Shown: positions 27,861 to 36,611 of the stretch, piece after piece
Layout of the letters: each line of letters begins with the position of its first letter
How positions within the stretch are numbered: position 1 is the first letter of the stretch
DNA from: an uncultured Sutterella sp.
GTDB lineage: Bacteria > Pseudomonadota > Gammaproteobacteria > Burkholderiales > Burkholderiaceae_F
Reading direction: 5' to 3'
Length of the DNA: 64,000 bases
Assembly (NCBI GenBank): GCA_905213905.1
Contig: CAJMKD010000001.1
Location: 62,001 to 126,000 of the forward strand
The notes under the pieces: model-generated
Told to the model about the DNA's origin: nothing
What the model saw: the letters and a program-made list of their open reading frames with translations, nothing else
The model's database searches: none
Position numbers and translations under genes: made by a program

Positions 27861-29486
27861 TTAGATGTCCTCGCTCACCATGTCAATAGCTCCGCAAGGG
27901 CATTCGTTCGCGCAGATACCGCAGCCTTTACAGTACTCGTAGTTGATGCGGAATTTCTTTCCCGGCCCCAACTTAATGATCGCGTTATCGGGGCAGACGC
28001 CATAGCAGTTGTCGCACTCGAAACAATTGCCACAGGACATGCATCGGCGAGCCTCGAAAAGCGCATTCTCTTCAGTCAGTCCCTGAAGCACTTCTTCAAA
28101 TGTCGTCTGACGACGAACTATGTCGAGCTGCGGCCGAATCTTCTTGGGAGCATCAGCGTAATACCACGTATTGAGACGCGCAAAAGTAGCCGCCGGCTGT
28201 TCGGGAGCCGGCTTAAATTCACGGCCGTCGAGATAAGCGTCAATGGCATAAGCAGCTCGCTTGCCGTGACCGATTGCTGTCGTGACATTGCGTTCGCCCG
28301 GCACCATGTCACCGCCGGCAAAAATGCCCTGAACGCTTGTCATCATGCCCGAATCCACTTCAACAGCACCCTTTTCGATCTTCAGACCGGTGATGCTGTC
28401 CAGGAACGACAGATTCGTCTCTTGTCCAAGCGCAAGCACTACGCTATCTGCCGCAATGGTCTCGAACTCTCCGGTTGGCTGTGGATAGCCGGATTCGTCA
28501 AGCGCCATTTTTTCGATCTTGATTTCGCCTTCGTCAGCTTCAGAAATTGTGGAAAGCCACTTCATCGACACGCCTTCTTCCAGCGCTTCTTCGATTTCAA
28601 ACTGATGCGCGGGAGCTCGTTCACGCGTGCGCCGATAAACGACGATCGGCTCCGAACCAAGACGCTTGGCCGTACGAGCTACGTCAATGGCGGTGTTGCC
28701 GCCGCCGTAGACAACAACGCGACGTCCAAGAAGCGGTTTTTCTTCCGATTCCATCGAGCGCAAAACGTTCACCGCGTCGAGAATGTGCGTCGCATCACCA
28801 GCTGGAATATAGGCACGGCGAGCCATGCTGGCACCAACTCCGAGAAAAACGGCGTCATATTCGCCTGCCTTCATCTCTTCGGCAAGATCCTTAACCTCGC
28901 GGTTAAGCTCAATCTTTACGCCAAGCGCGGTGATGCGGGCAATTTCGGCATCAAGCACCTCGCGCGGCAAGCGATACTTCGGAATGCCATAGCGCATCGT
29001 GCCGCCCGCCTGCGGTGCTCCGTCAACAACATGAACGGCATGCCCGAGTCGAGCTAGCTGGTAAGCGCAAGAAAGACCGGCAGGACCTGCGCCAACAACA
29101 AGTACGCGCTTCCCTGTCGATTTTTCAGGCTTCGGAAAAGCCCAGCCCTTTTGCAGGGCATGGTCGCCAAGGAATCGCTCCACAGCATTGATGCCAACCG
29201 ATTCATCAAGCTCTCCGCGATTGCAGGCTGATTCGCAGGTGTGATAGCAAACGCGACCCATGCAGGCAGGGAAGGGATTATCTTCGACGATTTGACGCCA
29301 AGCGCCTTCATAATCACCGCTTTCAGCATGAAAAAGCCAGGCCTGACACTTTTCACCTGCTGGACATTTCGCGTTGCAGGGCGGCTGGCGGTTGACATAA
29401 ACCGGCTTCATTGTGCGCCAAGTGCCCGTGCGGTTCGCGAGCGACGAGCCAACATCGAGCGTGATGGCAAAAGGCTTCGTAATCAT
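27861..29486 (-). CDS. GltD-like NAD(P)H flavoprotein fused to a 2[4Fe-4S] ferredoxin (2-oxoacid oxidoreductase subunit)
   Basis: The 541-residue protein combines three parts. The N-terminal 4Fe-4S region has CNAKCPAGEKCQAW and CMGRVCYHTCESAC as in the GltD small subunit of glutamate synthase. The middle holds two dinucleotide folds, VLVVGAGPAGLSCAYQLA for FAD and VVVYGGGNTAIDVARTAKR for NAD(P). The C-terminus carries a PorD-like ferredoxin with CMSCGNCFECDNC and CKGCGICANECPCGAI. As the last gene of gamma-alpha-beta, it probably passes electrons from the thiamine enzyme to NAD(P)+. PadH of phenylglyoxylate dehydrogenase is a comparable subunit. Start has GAGGAG upstream. Confidence 0.88.
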   Translation of the reverse strand: MITKPFAITLDVGSSLANRTGTWRTMKPVYVNRQPPCNAKCPAGEKCQAWLFHAESGDYEGAWRQIVEDNPFPACMGRVCYHTCESACNRGELDESVGINAVERFLGDHALQKGWAFPKPEKSTGKRVLVVGAGPAGLSCAYQLARLGHAVHVVDGAPQAGGTMRYGIPKYRLPREVLDAEIARITALGVKIELNREVKDLAEEMKAGEYDAVFLGVGASMARRAYIPAGDATHILDAVNVLRSMESEEKPLLGRRVVVYGGGNTAIDVARTAKRLGSEPIVVYRRTRERAPAHQFEIEEALEEGVSMKWLSTISEADEGEIKIEKMALDESGYPQPTGEFETIAADSVVLALGQETNLSFLDSITGLKIEKGAVEVDSGMMTSVQGIFAGGDMVPGERNVTTAIGHGKRAAYAIDAYLDGREFKPAPEQPAATFARLNTWYYADAPKKIRPQLDIVRRQTTFEEVLQGLTEENALFEARRCMSCGNCFECDNCYGVCPDNAIIKLGPGKKFRINYEYCKGCGICANECPCGAIDMVSEDI

Positions 29487-29500
29487 TTTTTACGAGCTCC

Positions 29501-30568
29501 TCAAATCTGATTCGAACGTTCTTCGGCCTGCTCAGGCACTGGAATCGGCATTTCCGGTTCAGCCTGCTCGTCTAGAAGACCAAACTTCTCAATATTGCGG
29601 TCGGCGAGCTCCTGCATGCGCGCAAGCACGGCTGGATTCGCCTTTTTGCCGAAGAGATGCGCGAAGCGCTTCTGCAGCTTCAGATACGCTTCCACTGGCT
29701 GCTTGCGGCGGATTTTACGAACGCCAGTAATTTCACCGTACTCCGCTTCAAAGACAGGGAATATGCCAGTCTCCTGTGCAAGACGAGCGAGAGCAACGGT
29801 CTTGGCCGACGGCGCCCCCCAGCCGAGCGGGCAAGGCACGAGGATGTGAATGTAGCGCGCCCCATGAAAGCTCATCGCCTTTTCAACCTTACGTTCAAGG
29901 TCGCGCAAGTCCGCTACTGTTGCTGTTGCCACATACGGAATGCCGTGTGCCATGGCAATGAGCGGCACATTCTTGCCCTGTCCCCAAGCGTTCCCAGGCT
30001 CCTCGCCTGCAATTTGCGTCGTGGCAGTGCGGGCCGCTGGCGGTGTAGCCGAAGAGCGCTGCACGCCAGTATTCATGTAAGCCTCGTTGTCGTAGCAAAT
30101 GTAAAGCACATCGTCATTGCGCTCGAACATGCCCGAGAGACACCCGAAGCCAATGTCGGTCGTTCCGCCGTCGCCCCCCATGGCGATCACGCGGGTCATC
30201 GGAGTACCGGTTTTCCTGGCGCGATTGCGATAGGCAGCCGCCATGCCGGTCGCCACTGCTGCAGTATTCCCAAACAGCGAATGGAACCAGGGAAGCTGCC
30301 AGCTGGTTTCTGGATAAGGCGTTGAAAAAACTTCAAGACACCCCGTAGCATTCGCTGCAGCGAGATTGCCGCCCGCAGCGCGCATTGCTGCATCTACGGC
30401 ATAACGGGCGCCAAGCGCCTCACCGCAACCCTGACAGGCGCGATGGCCCGACGTTAGCGAATTGAAGCGTTGCATTGACGACTGCAACGAGCGTTGCGAC
30501 TCGTCAAGCAGGCGGTTGCCGACGGTAAACGTGCCCGTCTGATAGAAATGGATCGTATTCTCAGACAT
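29501..30568 (-). CDS. 2-oxoacid:acceptor oxidoreductase, beta subunit (thiamine diphosphate)
   Basis: The 355-residue beta subunit binds thiamine diphosphate and one 4Fe-4S cluster. The ThDP motif is GDGGTTDIGFGCLSGMFERN. Cluster cysteines appear in HRACQGCGEALG and ATGCLEVFSTPYP, plus a further cysteine at about 235. YDNEAYMNTGVQRSSATP is the strand typical of pyruvate:ferredoxin oxidoreductase beta subunits. It begins 3 bp after the alpha subunit stop, with GAGGAG inside the alpha gene. Pyruvate is the most likely substrate by resemblance, not proven. Confidence 0.92.
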   Translation of the reverse strand: MSENTIHFYQTGTFTVGNRLLDESQRSLQSSMQRFNSLTSGHRACQGCGEALGARYAVDAAMRAAGGNLAAANATGCLEVFSTPYPETSWQLPWFHSLFGNTAAVATGMAAAYRNRARKTGTPMTRVIAMGGDGGTTDIGFGCLSGMFERNDDVLYICYDNEAYMNTGVQRSSATPPAARTATTQIAGEEPGNAWGQGKNVPLIAMAHGIPYVATATVADLRDLERKVEKAMSFHGARYIHILVPCPLGWGAPSAKTVALARLAQETGIFPVFEAEYGEITGVRKIRRKQPVEAYLKLQKRFAHLFGKKANPAVLARMQELADRNIEKFGLLDEQAEPEMPIPVPEQAEERSNQI

Positions 30569-30571
30569 GAC

Positions 30572-31837
30572 TTAGATCTCCTCGCCGCGCGCGATTTTTC
30601 GTTCGTTGACATGGCGATTGAGCGCTTCGGCAACGGGGCCGACATGACGAATCGAGCGTTCGCGCTCAAGCTGTCGCGTCACGAGCTCCTGATCAAGATC
30701 GAGGAACACGGTGTCGTCGGAAAGCGTACCTGCGAAGGCTTCGTTGAAAACTTTCTTGAGTGAAGCTCTTGTCACGGCACGTCCGCCCAGGCCAGCAACA
30801 ACAGAGTACTGTTCGACAGCAAGTCCCTTAAGGGCTTTCATGACATCAAGGCAAAGCGCGCCACCCGTGCCAGCGCTCACCATGCGCTCCATCACTATCA
30901 CTTTTTTGGCTCCCTTGAGCGCGTCCCGTACCGCGGCATAAGGGAAGGGGCGATAGCACTTGAGCGAGAGAACGCCGATCTTGAAGCCGGCGTCTCGCAT
31001 TTCATCGACCGAATCCTTAATCGTGCCGAGCATCGAGCCCATGGCAAGCACCACGACTTCGGCATCCTCCATTCGATAGGATGAGACAAGACCGCCCGAC
31101 TGGCGACCGAACTGTTTTTCGAAAGCCTCGCTCGTATGCGAAATCACATCGAGCGCGTCGAGCATGCGGTGATGAGCAAGCCAGCGCACCTCTGTAAACG
31201 CCTCAGGACCCACCATCGCTCCGATCGAATAGGGGTTGGCAGGATCCAACACCTGGCGCGGCTCATAGGGCGGCAAAAATGCATCTACTTCTTCTTGCGT
31301 CGGAATGTCCATGCGCTCGAAGGCATGCGTAAGCACAAACCCATCCATGCAGACCATTACAGGCAGCGATACTTCTTCGGCAATGCGAAAGGCTTGAATA
31401 TGCAAATCGCATGCTTCTTGGTTTGTTTCAGCGAAAAGCTGTATCCACCCGCTATCGCGCTGACTCATTGAGTCGGAATGATCATTCCAGATGTTGATCG
31501 GTGCGCCGATCGCGCGATTGGCGACCGTCATGACAATGGGCAACCCTAAGCCTCCGGCATTGTAGACAGCCTCGACCATGTAGAGAAGCCCTTGACTCGC
31601 CGTTGCGGTATAGGCTCGGCCACCAGCAACGGAAGCGCCAATCGCCACGCTCATCGCGGCAAACTCGCTTTCAACGTTAATGTATTCGCAATCCTTCAAT
31701 ATGCCTTTGCGGCAGAGAAGTCCGAGATTCTCAACGATATGGGTCTGCGGAGAAATCGGATAGGCGCAGACGACATCAGGCCGGCAGAGCGCCACAGCCT
31801 GGGCAACGCCTTGACTACCTTCGAGCTGTTTAAGCAT
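30572..31837 (-). CDS. 2-oxoacid:acceptor oxidoreductase, alpha subunit
   Basis: A 421-residue PorA-type subunit. It contains the pyrimidine-binding domain (AYPISPQTHIVE, EYINVESEFAAMSVAIGASVAGGRAYTATAS) with the conserved glutamate, and the transketolase C-terminal-like domain. The ATG at 31835-31837 (MLKQLEGSQGVAQAV) overlaps the end of the gamma gene by 8 bp. The open frame upstream to 31954 is only the gamma gene read in another frame. With gamma and beta it forms the complete catalytic core. Confidence 0.92.
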   Translation of the reverse strand: MLKQLEGSQGVAQAVALCRPDVVCAYPISPQTHIVENLGLLCRKGILKDCEYINVESEFAAMSVAIGASVAGGRAYTATASQGLLYMVEAVYNAGGLGLPIVMTVANRAIGAPINIWNDHSDSMSQRDSGWIQLFAETNQEACDLHIQAFRIAEEVSLPVMVCMDGFVLTHAFERMDIPTQEEVDAFLPPYEPRQVLDPANPYSIGAMVGPEAFTEVRWLAHHRMLDALDVISHTSEAFEKQFGRQSGGLVSSYRMEDAEVVVLAMGSMLGTIKDSVDEMRDAGFKIGVLSLKCYRPFPYAAVRDALKGAKKVIVMERMVSAGTGGALCLDVMKALKGLAVEQYSVVAGLGGRAVTRASLKKVFNEAFAGTLSDDTVFLDLDQELVTRQLERERSIRHVGPVAEALNRHVNERKIARGEEI

Positions 31838-32411
31838 TTTGTTTTTCCCCCAATTGGGCCTTGACGGCTTCGTAGGCAAGCTCCGCAACTTCCGCGTTGG
31901 CTTGGGCGACGCGGCCAGAGAACTTGACGTTGTAGGCGGCCTGAACGCTTTCAAGCTTCATAAGTCCAGTCATGGCCGCAAAACCCGCCAGCATGCCGGC
32001 ACCTGGAAGCGGACGGCCAATTCGATCGAGCGCGAAGCGCGTTGCAGATACGCAAAGCACATGCCGAGCCGGCATGCGCTCTACCAAATCGGAAAGACCG
32101 AGCGCCTCAGGGGTCTGACTCGAATTAATGAGAACGTAGCCGTCAGGACGAAGCCCCTCAAAGACATTGACGCTCTCGAGCAGTGTTCGGTCCTGAATTA
32201 GAACAGCATCTGGCTCGAGGACAGGCTCACGAAGTCGAATTTCGCTGGGCGACAACCGCGCAAAAGCAACAACGGGCGCACCGGTGCGCTCTGAGCCAAA
32301 GCTCGGAAAAGCCTGCGCGTTGTGCCCTTCCATGAAGCCCGCGAGTGCAAGCATTTCGGCTGCGGTCACTACGCCTTGGCCGCCTCTGCCATGAATGCGG
32401 ATTTGGTACAT
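31830..32411 (-). CDS. 2-oxoacid:acceptor oxidoreductase, gamma subunit
   Basis: A 193-residue PorG-type subunit beginning MYQIRIHGRGGQGVVTAAEM, the signature of the gamma domain family, with AFPSFGSERTGAPV further on. The start at 32409-32411 has a strong GGGGGGAGG ribosome site. It is the first gene of the four-gene operon. No separate PorD ferredoxin gene is present; that function sits on the fused flavoprotein subunit at the operon end. Confidence 0.92.
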   Translation of the reverse strand: MYQIRIHGRGGQGVVTAAEMLALAGFMEGHNAQAFPSFGSERTGAPVVAFARLSPSEIRLREPVLEPDAVLIQDRTLLESVNVFEGLRPDGYVLINSSQTPEALGLSDLVERMPARHVLCVSATRFALDRIGRPLPGAGMLAGFAAMTGLMKLESVQAAYNVKFSGRVAQANAEVAELAYEAVKAQLGEKQNA

Positions 32412-32949
32412 GGCCTCCCCCCTAATTTCCGTGGAAAGGTTGATTTCAAAATGTTCTCTTCGCGGAATCAATCGCCAAGCCCTGGACGCAAACGCTGTGT
32501 CCTCCTGAACAAAACTAAGGCTTAGGCAAGATCCGCTTTAGTCTTAAGCGCGGCAGGTCTCAACCGCGCCGATGCGAGGCGCCAGAGAAAGCGCCTGCAA
32601 AAAAATTCTCCGTAACTCTAACAATATTGACGGCGTGCGAACAGTAGTCGAAAGAGGTGTTTCTCCCCTTACGCGGCTAGACTATGAGGACGAACAGATT
32701 GAAGGCTGTGCTTTGTTTGCGAGCCTTGCGTGCCGATCCGCCTGAATGCCCGAGACCTGGCATGGCCATGCCTGCCGTCCATCATTAAAAGCCTGCGCAT
32801 TCGTACGAAGCCTCCACGAAGCGTCAATCTTCAAAGTGCATGAATGCTTTTTATAGGCATCAAACAAAACTCGCAGCTTGATTTTTTCTCACTGAAAAGA
32901 GGCGGCGCTTGCTCCCGGATTAGCCCTTGGGAGATCACGCTGGATTACG
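32412..32949. other. Long divergent non-coding region upstream of the oxidoreductase operon
   Basis: 538 bp with no credible gene. On the minus strand, within the likely leader of the gamma gene, two neighbouring stems can form: GCGCGG/CCGCGC at about 32552-32573 and AGGCGC/GCGCCT at about 32577-32596, with an A-rich run beside the second. I could not match them to a known riboswitch. No FNR site (TTGAT-N4-ATCAA) is seen. A 61-codon open frame at 32682-32867 has no ribosome site. Confidence 0.5.
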
Positions 32950-33462
32950 ATGACGCGCATTTTGACGTTTGCCACGATCGGCCGGCCGCTTGCGCTCTGC
33001 GCGGCTCTGCTGCTTTCGGGCTGCAGTTCGTTCATGAGCAACGAACCCGACCCACTTGACGGTCTTACCGCCGTCTACAGCTGGCGCGCCGAAGGAAATA
33101 TGGTATTTGCTTGCGCCTACGACACGCAGGGCGCCTATTGGCGGTTCATTCGCCCAGAAGGCTCGCTATATGATGAAGCTGGAAAGCAACAAGCAACGCT
33201 TCTCGCAGACTTCGGCATCCGCGCCCGCGATGGCTCGCAGATTGCAGCCCGCATTGTGAAGCAAAAAAATGCGGACAGTGCTCGAAATTTGAAGCCTGCT
33301 CTCTTTGAAACATCCGCACCGGCCAAAGGCATGCTCAAAGGAATTCGTTTTGTTGAGCGTCGCTCGCCAGAAGGCGGCATGCCGCTTGCCGGGTGTTCGC
33401 CTTCACAACGAGGGAAGCGATTGACAGTTCCCTTCAAGGCTCGCTACATTTTTTATCGCTGA
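32950..33462 (+). CDS. Lipoprotein with DUF3455-like domain
   Basis: A 170-residue lipoprotein with lipobox LLLSGC near residue 25. The rest resembles DUF3455: VYSWRAEGNMVFACAYDTQG, YWRFIRPEGSLYDEAGKQ, ARDGSQIAARIV, RRSPEGGMPLAGC and a C-terminal ARYIFY. The function of this family is unknown. Residue 28 onward (SFMSNEPDP) would be outer-membrane facing; Asp is not at position +2, so outer-membrane sorting is expected. Start 32950 has only a weak ribosome site. The gene stands alone, divergent from the oxidoreductase operon. Confidence 0.75.
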   Translation: MTRILTFATIGRPLALCAALLLSGCSSFMSNEPDPLDGLTAVYSWRAEGNMVFACAYDTQGAYWRFIRPEGSLYDEAGKQQATLLADFGIRARDGSQIAARIVKQKNADSARNLKPALFETSAPAKGMLKGIRFVERRSPEGGMPLAGCSPSQRGKRLTVPFKARYIFYR

Positions 33463-33624
33463 AATAACTGATTTAAAAGAAATTTCAGCGCTCTCGCACA
33501 AATGTCGGCGTATTGCGGCGGTACTGTTCGCCCGTAAAACTTGCTAAAATTAGAAGCCTTTGCCGCATCGACCAAACGATTTTCGTCGGCTCGATGCGGC
33601 CAATCGTTTTTACGGAGAGATGTA

Positions 33625-34119
33625 ATGGTCCCTGCAGCCACGACGGTCGGCGGCTACCTTCAGAGCCTGCCCAACGACAGGCGCGTTGCTATGGCAAGAG
33701 TCTGCAGCATGATTCGCCGCTCCGCTCGAGGCGTACGCGAAAGCATGCGCTTCGGCCTGGCATTCTATGAGCTCGACGGGCCGATCTTTGCCGTCGAATC
33801 TCACGAAAAGTCGCTCATTCTTTATTACGCAGAGCAAGACGCCGCCGCCGGTCATGAAGGCCAGTGGAAAGGCCTCGATATTGAACACCGTTGCGTTGAA
33901 TTTAAAGATCTCAATTGTCTGCCGCTTGACGTTGTGGAAGGCATTGTCAGAGCCTCACTCAAGCTTCGCCGCGCGCGAAACGGCGTAGATATTCCCTCGC
34001 AAGCTGATTTGCTGCAGGTTTGGGGCATCCGAGAGGAAGATGCTGCCGTTGCACCGCCCATCGTTCGCATCTCGGTAAATCACGACGAAGAGGCCGCTGA
34101 CAAAAAGCCAGAAGCCTAA
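33625..34119 (+). CDS. DUF1801-type protein
   Basis: A 164-residue cytoplasmic protein whose first 80 residues resemble the DUF1801 (YdhG-like) fold: VGGYLQSLPNDRRVAMARVCSMIRR, MRFGLAFYELDGPIFAVE and KSLILYYAEQD. Family members have no firm biochemical role. The C-terminal part is variable and acidic. The ATG at 33625 has GGAGAG upstream; the frame is open further to 33541 without coding character. It is followed by a strong terminator. Confidence 0.75.
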   Translation: MVPAATTVGGYLQSLPNDRRVAMARVCSMIRRSARGVRESMRFGLAFYELDGPIFAVESHEKSLILYYAEQDAAAGHEGQWKGLDIEHRCVEFKDLNCLPLDVVEGIVRASLKLRRARNGVDIPSQADLLQVWGIREEDAAVAPPIVRISVNHDEEAADKKPEA

Positions 34120-34140
34120 ACCGCTTGCCGCTACAGAATG

Positions 34141-34179
34141 AAAAAAGCCGCACCCTACCGTGGATGCGGCTTTTTTTTT
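34141..34179. terminator. Bidirectional terminator after the DUF1801 gene
   Basis: AAAAAAGCCGCA pairs with TGCGGCTTTTTT around an 11-nt loop, followed by three more T residues. U tracts exist on both strands, so it also closes the convergent hydrolase gene at 34194. Confidence 0.9.
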
Positions 34180-34193
34180 GCGAACATGCTTTG

Positions 34194-35159
34194 TCAACTC
34201 TCGGCGCAGATCGCGCATTTCGCAAACCATTCATCCAGCAAAACATCGATTTCGCTCGGACATTCTGTGAGCGGCCAATGTACACAGTCGAGCACGGCAA
34301 AGTCGCCGCCAAAGCTTTGCGTCCATGCCTCGAGCTTGTCACACTCCGTATAGACCCCCGAACGCGATGCCATTACAAGAACGGGGCAATTGAAAAGCCG
34401 CGGCGGCACATCACCTGTCGGACGTGCGACTTCAAGCAGATCCCGGGCGTAATCAGCCGCATGCATGAATTTCAGATCCGTCCATGGCGAAGAGTATTCC
34501 CTCACAAAAGCCGCCAGGGCCGAACCGCCTTCGGCAAGCTTTTGACGAGCCACCTCGTCGGCGTGCCGCAAACTGTATTTAGGGAGCTTCCTTGAAAAAC
34601 CGATCGCATCCAAGGCTCGACCGCCAAACTCTAGAAGCGAAAGCCAAATTTTCTTTTTGCTGTAGTTCCGTGCTTTTTCCGTCAGAGCCGCATCGATCAA
34701 AGGATCGATGAGCACCAGTCCCCGCAGAAGATCAGGATGGCGCCGCGCAAATGCAAGAGATATCTGTGCGCCAAGACTATGCCCAACCAGAAAGGCCGAC
34801 CCAACCCCCGCAGTTTCCAGAACCGCCGCCAAATCATCCGCATGCCGCTCAAGCGTCGCGGGGCGAAGCCCTTCACTTGCACCGTGCCTGCGCAAGTCAA
34901 GACGCAGCAATGTCCAACTGTTACCCAGCCTTGTCTTTTCGACGAATTCTTCCCAGCGGCTGCCGTTCGAAGCCGCACCGTGAACAAAGAGTACTGCACC
35001 TGCAGCATGCGTCTTTTCGGGATCCCGCCGCGCACAGCAAAGCCATGATTGCTTCGTTGAGACGAAAAAACGCTGCTCTCCCGACGTCAGGTCGAAAGCA
35101 AGCCGTTCCGTTTCTATGCAACGTTTTGCAGTCTGCATGTCATCGCAGCTACTTTTCAT
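34194..35159 (-). CDS. Alpha/beta hydrolase
   Basis: A 321-residue hydrolase with the fold's core: oxyanion strand LFVHGAASNGSRWEEF, nucleophile elbow LVGHSLGAQISLA with the catalytic serine, acid residue likely in the strand CPVLVMASRSGVYTECD, and a late histidine in DCVHWPLTECP. The substrate is unknown. The ATG at 35157-35159 overlaps the end of the regulator gene upstream by 11 bp, with GGAG placed 7 nt before it, so the two genes are co-transcribed and translationally coupled. Confidence 0.85.
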   Translation of the reverse strand: MKSSCDDMQTAKRCIETERLAFDLTSGEQRFFVSTKQSWLCCARRDPEKTHAAGAVLFVHGAASNGSRWEEFVEKTRLGNSWTLLRLDLRRHGASEGLRPATLERHADDLAAVLETAGVGSAFLVGHSLGAQISLAFARRHPDLLRGLVLIDPLIDAALTEKARNYSKKKIWLSLLEFGGRALDAIGFSRKLPKYSLRHADEVARQKLAEGGSALAAFVREYSSPWTDLKFMHAADYARDLLEVARPTGDVPPRLFNCPVLVMASRSGVYTECDKLEAWTQSFGGDFAVLDCVHWPLTECPSEIDVLLDEWFAKCAICAES

Positions 35160-36468
35160 GCGTGCGCTCCAATTTGAGCAATCTGTACAAGGTCCTTTCA
35201 CTGATGCCGTAGCGCTCAGCCAAAGAGCGCTTCGTTCCTAACCATTCAGGCGCCTCCTTTTGAATCGCCTTAACCTGATTGGCTGTCAGCCGTTTCCTTG
35301 TTTTAGGCGTATCAGCGAAAGACTTGGGCAACAGGTCGGCGCCGCATTCAGAGACATTTTTCTTCTGCGTAAGGAGTTCCGCATCAAACTTCTCCAAATC
35401 GGCCCGATCGATGCGATCGGAATCACAGAAAATCGCCGTTCTCGCCAACAGCGTCTCAAGCTCCCGAACATTGCCGGACCAATGACGCATTTGCAAATAA
35501 CGAAGCCCTTCTGGTGAAATCGTCTTCGCAGGCACAGCACCTGCTCGAAGGATTTCCTGCGCTATCTCTTCAACATCCTCTACCCGCTCGTTGAGCCCCG
35601 GCACATCAATCCGGCAAGCATAAAGCAGATAAAACAAATCTCGACGAAATTTGCCCTGTCGCACAAATTCCGCCAAATCGTAGCGAGTCGAACAAATAAT
35701 CCTATAGTCGACGGCCCGTGCTTCTGACGCCCCTCGCGCACGAACCATCCCACTTTCGATCAGCATCAGCAGCTGTCGCTGAAGCGCTTTCGGCAAAAGC
35801 GCCACCTCATCGAAATAAATAGTGCCGCCCGGCTGTGCAGCAAGTCCGCCTTGACGATGTCCTGAAATATCCGTCCTGCCAAGACACTCGTTTTCGAAAG
35901 CCTCTTCCGTCAGGCCCTCGCACGACACAACGATAAAAGCATTGGCTGCGCGGCGAGAATTCTCGTGAAGCGTTTTTGCGAAACGCTCTTTGCCGCTGCC
36001 CACATCCCCAACAAAAAGCACCGGTACATCGAGCGCCGTCACCCGCGCAAGTTTCTTGAGTACCTCCCGCGCAGCGGGGCTTCTAGCCACAATGCCGGCA
36101 CGAACACCGAGCTCGCCACCACGAACAAGAACTCGCTCCATGAAGAATGCCGTAGATCCGTCTGCGTCAGGAACCGGAGTTACTGTGATTTCAAGAAATC
36201 TTTCGCCGCCTGGAATCAATTCGCGGCGCAGATGCGTCTCAGCACGGCCTGACACAAGCGCATGATCAAGCGGACATGCGAAACCGCACTCCGAGCAAGG
36301 TCTAAGTTCGTGAAAGATCACCTCGTGGCAACGTCTGCCTACGTGGTCATTTAAGCCGAAGCGACGCCGAAAAGCCTGATTGGCGTAAGCAATCGTGTAG
36401 TCGGCGCGAACAAGAAGCTGCGGCTCCTCAATCGAATCCAAAATTGTTCTAAGAGACTGCTCAAGCAT
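35149..36468 (-). CDS. PAS-AAA+-Fis regulator lacking the sigma-54 GAFTGA motif
   Basis: A 439-residue regulator built like a sigma-54 activator. The N-terminal PAS domain (about 5-115) holds Cys47, Cys58, Cys61 and Cys65, a plausible metal or redox site. The AAA+ domain (about 125-345) has Walker A GDVGSGKE, Walker B TIYFDE and KFRRDLFYLL. The loop that should carry GAFTGA instead reads DISGHRQGGLAAQPGG. The C-terminal Fis-type helix-turn-helix is SLAERYGISERTLYRLLK. Without GAFTGA it probably acts on sigma-70 promoters, like TyrR. It is divergent from the cyd operon. Start 36468 has no clear ribosome site; 36492 is an alternative. Confidence 0.85.
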   Translation of the reverse strand: MLEQSLRTILDSIEEPQLLVRADYTIAYANQAFRRRFGLNDHVGRRCHEVIFHELRPCSECGFACPLDHALVSGRAETHLRRELIPGGERFLEITVTPVPDADGSTAFFMERVLVRGGELGVRAGIVARSPAAREVLKKLARVTALDVPVLFVGDVGSGKERFAKTLHENSRRAANAFIVVSCEGLTEEAFENECLGRTDISGHRQGGLAAQPGGTIYFDEVALLPKALQRQLLMLIESGMVRARGASEARAVDYRIICSTRYDLAEFVRQGKFRRDLFYLLYACRIDVPGLNERVEDVEEIAQEILRAGAVPAKTISPEGLRYLQMRHWSGNVRELETLLARTAIFCDSDRIDRADLEKFDAELLTQKKNVSECGADLLPKSFADTPKTRKRLTANQVKAIQKEAPEWLGTKRSLAERYGISERTLYRLLKLERTHEK

Positions 36469-36485
36469 TATGACAGCGACATGAA

Positions 36486-36517
36486 GTGTCAAATTCTGCC
36501 AAAGTCTGACACGTCAG
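36486..36517. promoter_or_regulatory. Inverted-repeat operator candidate between the PAS regulator and cydP
   Basis: GTGTCA (36486-36491) and TGACAC (36507-36512) are a perfect inverted repeat with a 15-bp spacer. CTGAC-AC-GTCAG (36506-36517) overlaps its right arm. A partial direct repeat of GTCAAATTCTGC occurs about 38 bp further on. The position between divergent genes fits a binding site for the adjacent regulator. Confidence 0.5.
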
Positions 36518-36611
36518 TCCGCTTCAAGTCAATTCTGCGGAAAAGGTCTGTCTTTCACAGGGACAAAGCAACCCCCCTTCTGTAACATACCTTCAGCTAT
36601 AGTCGTTTTCA

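Noticed and set aside
36493..36611. Sigma-54 promoter (TGGCAC-N5-TTGCA) between the AAA+ regulator and cydP
   Set aside because: No GG/GC pair with correct spacing was found on either strand, which agrees with the missing GAFTGA motif.
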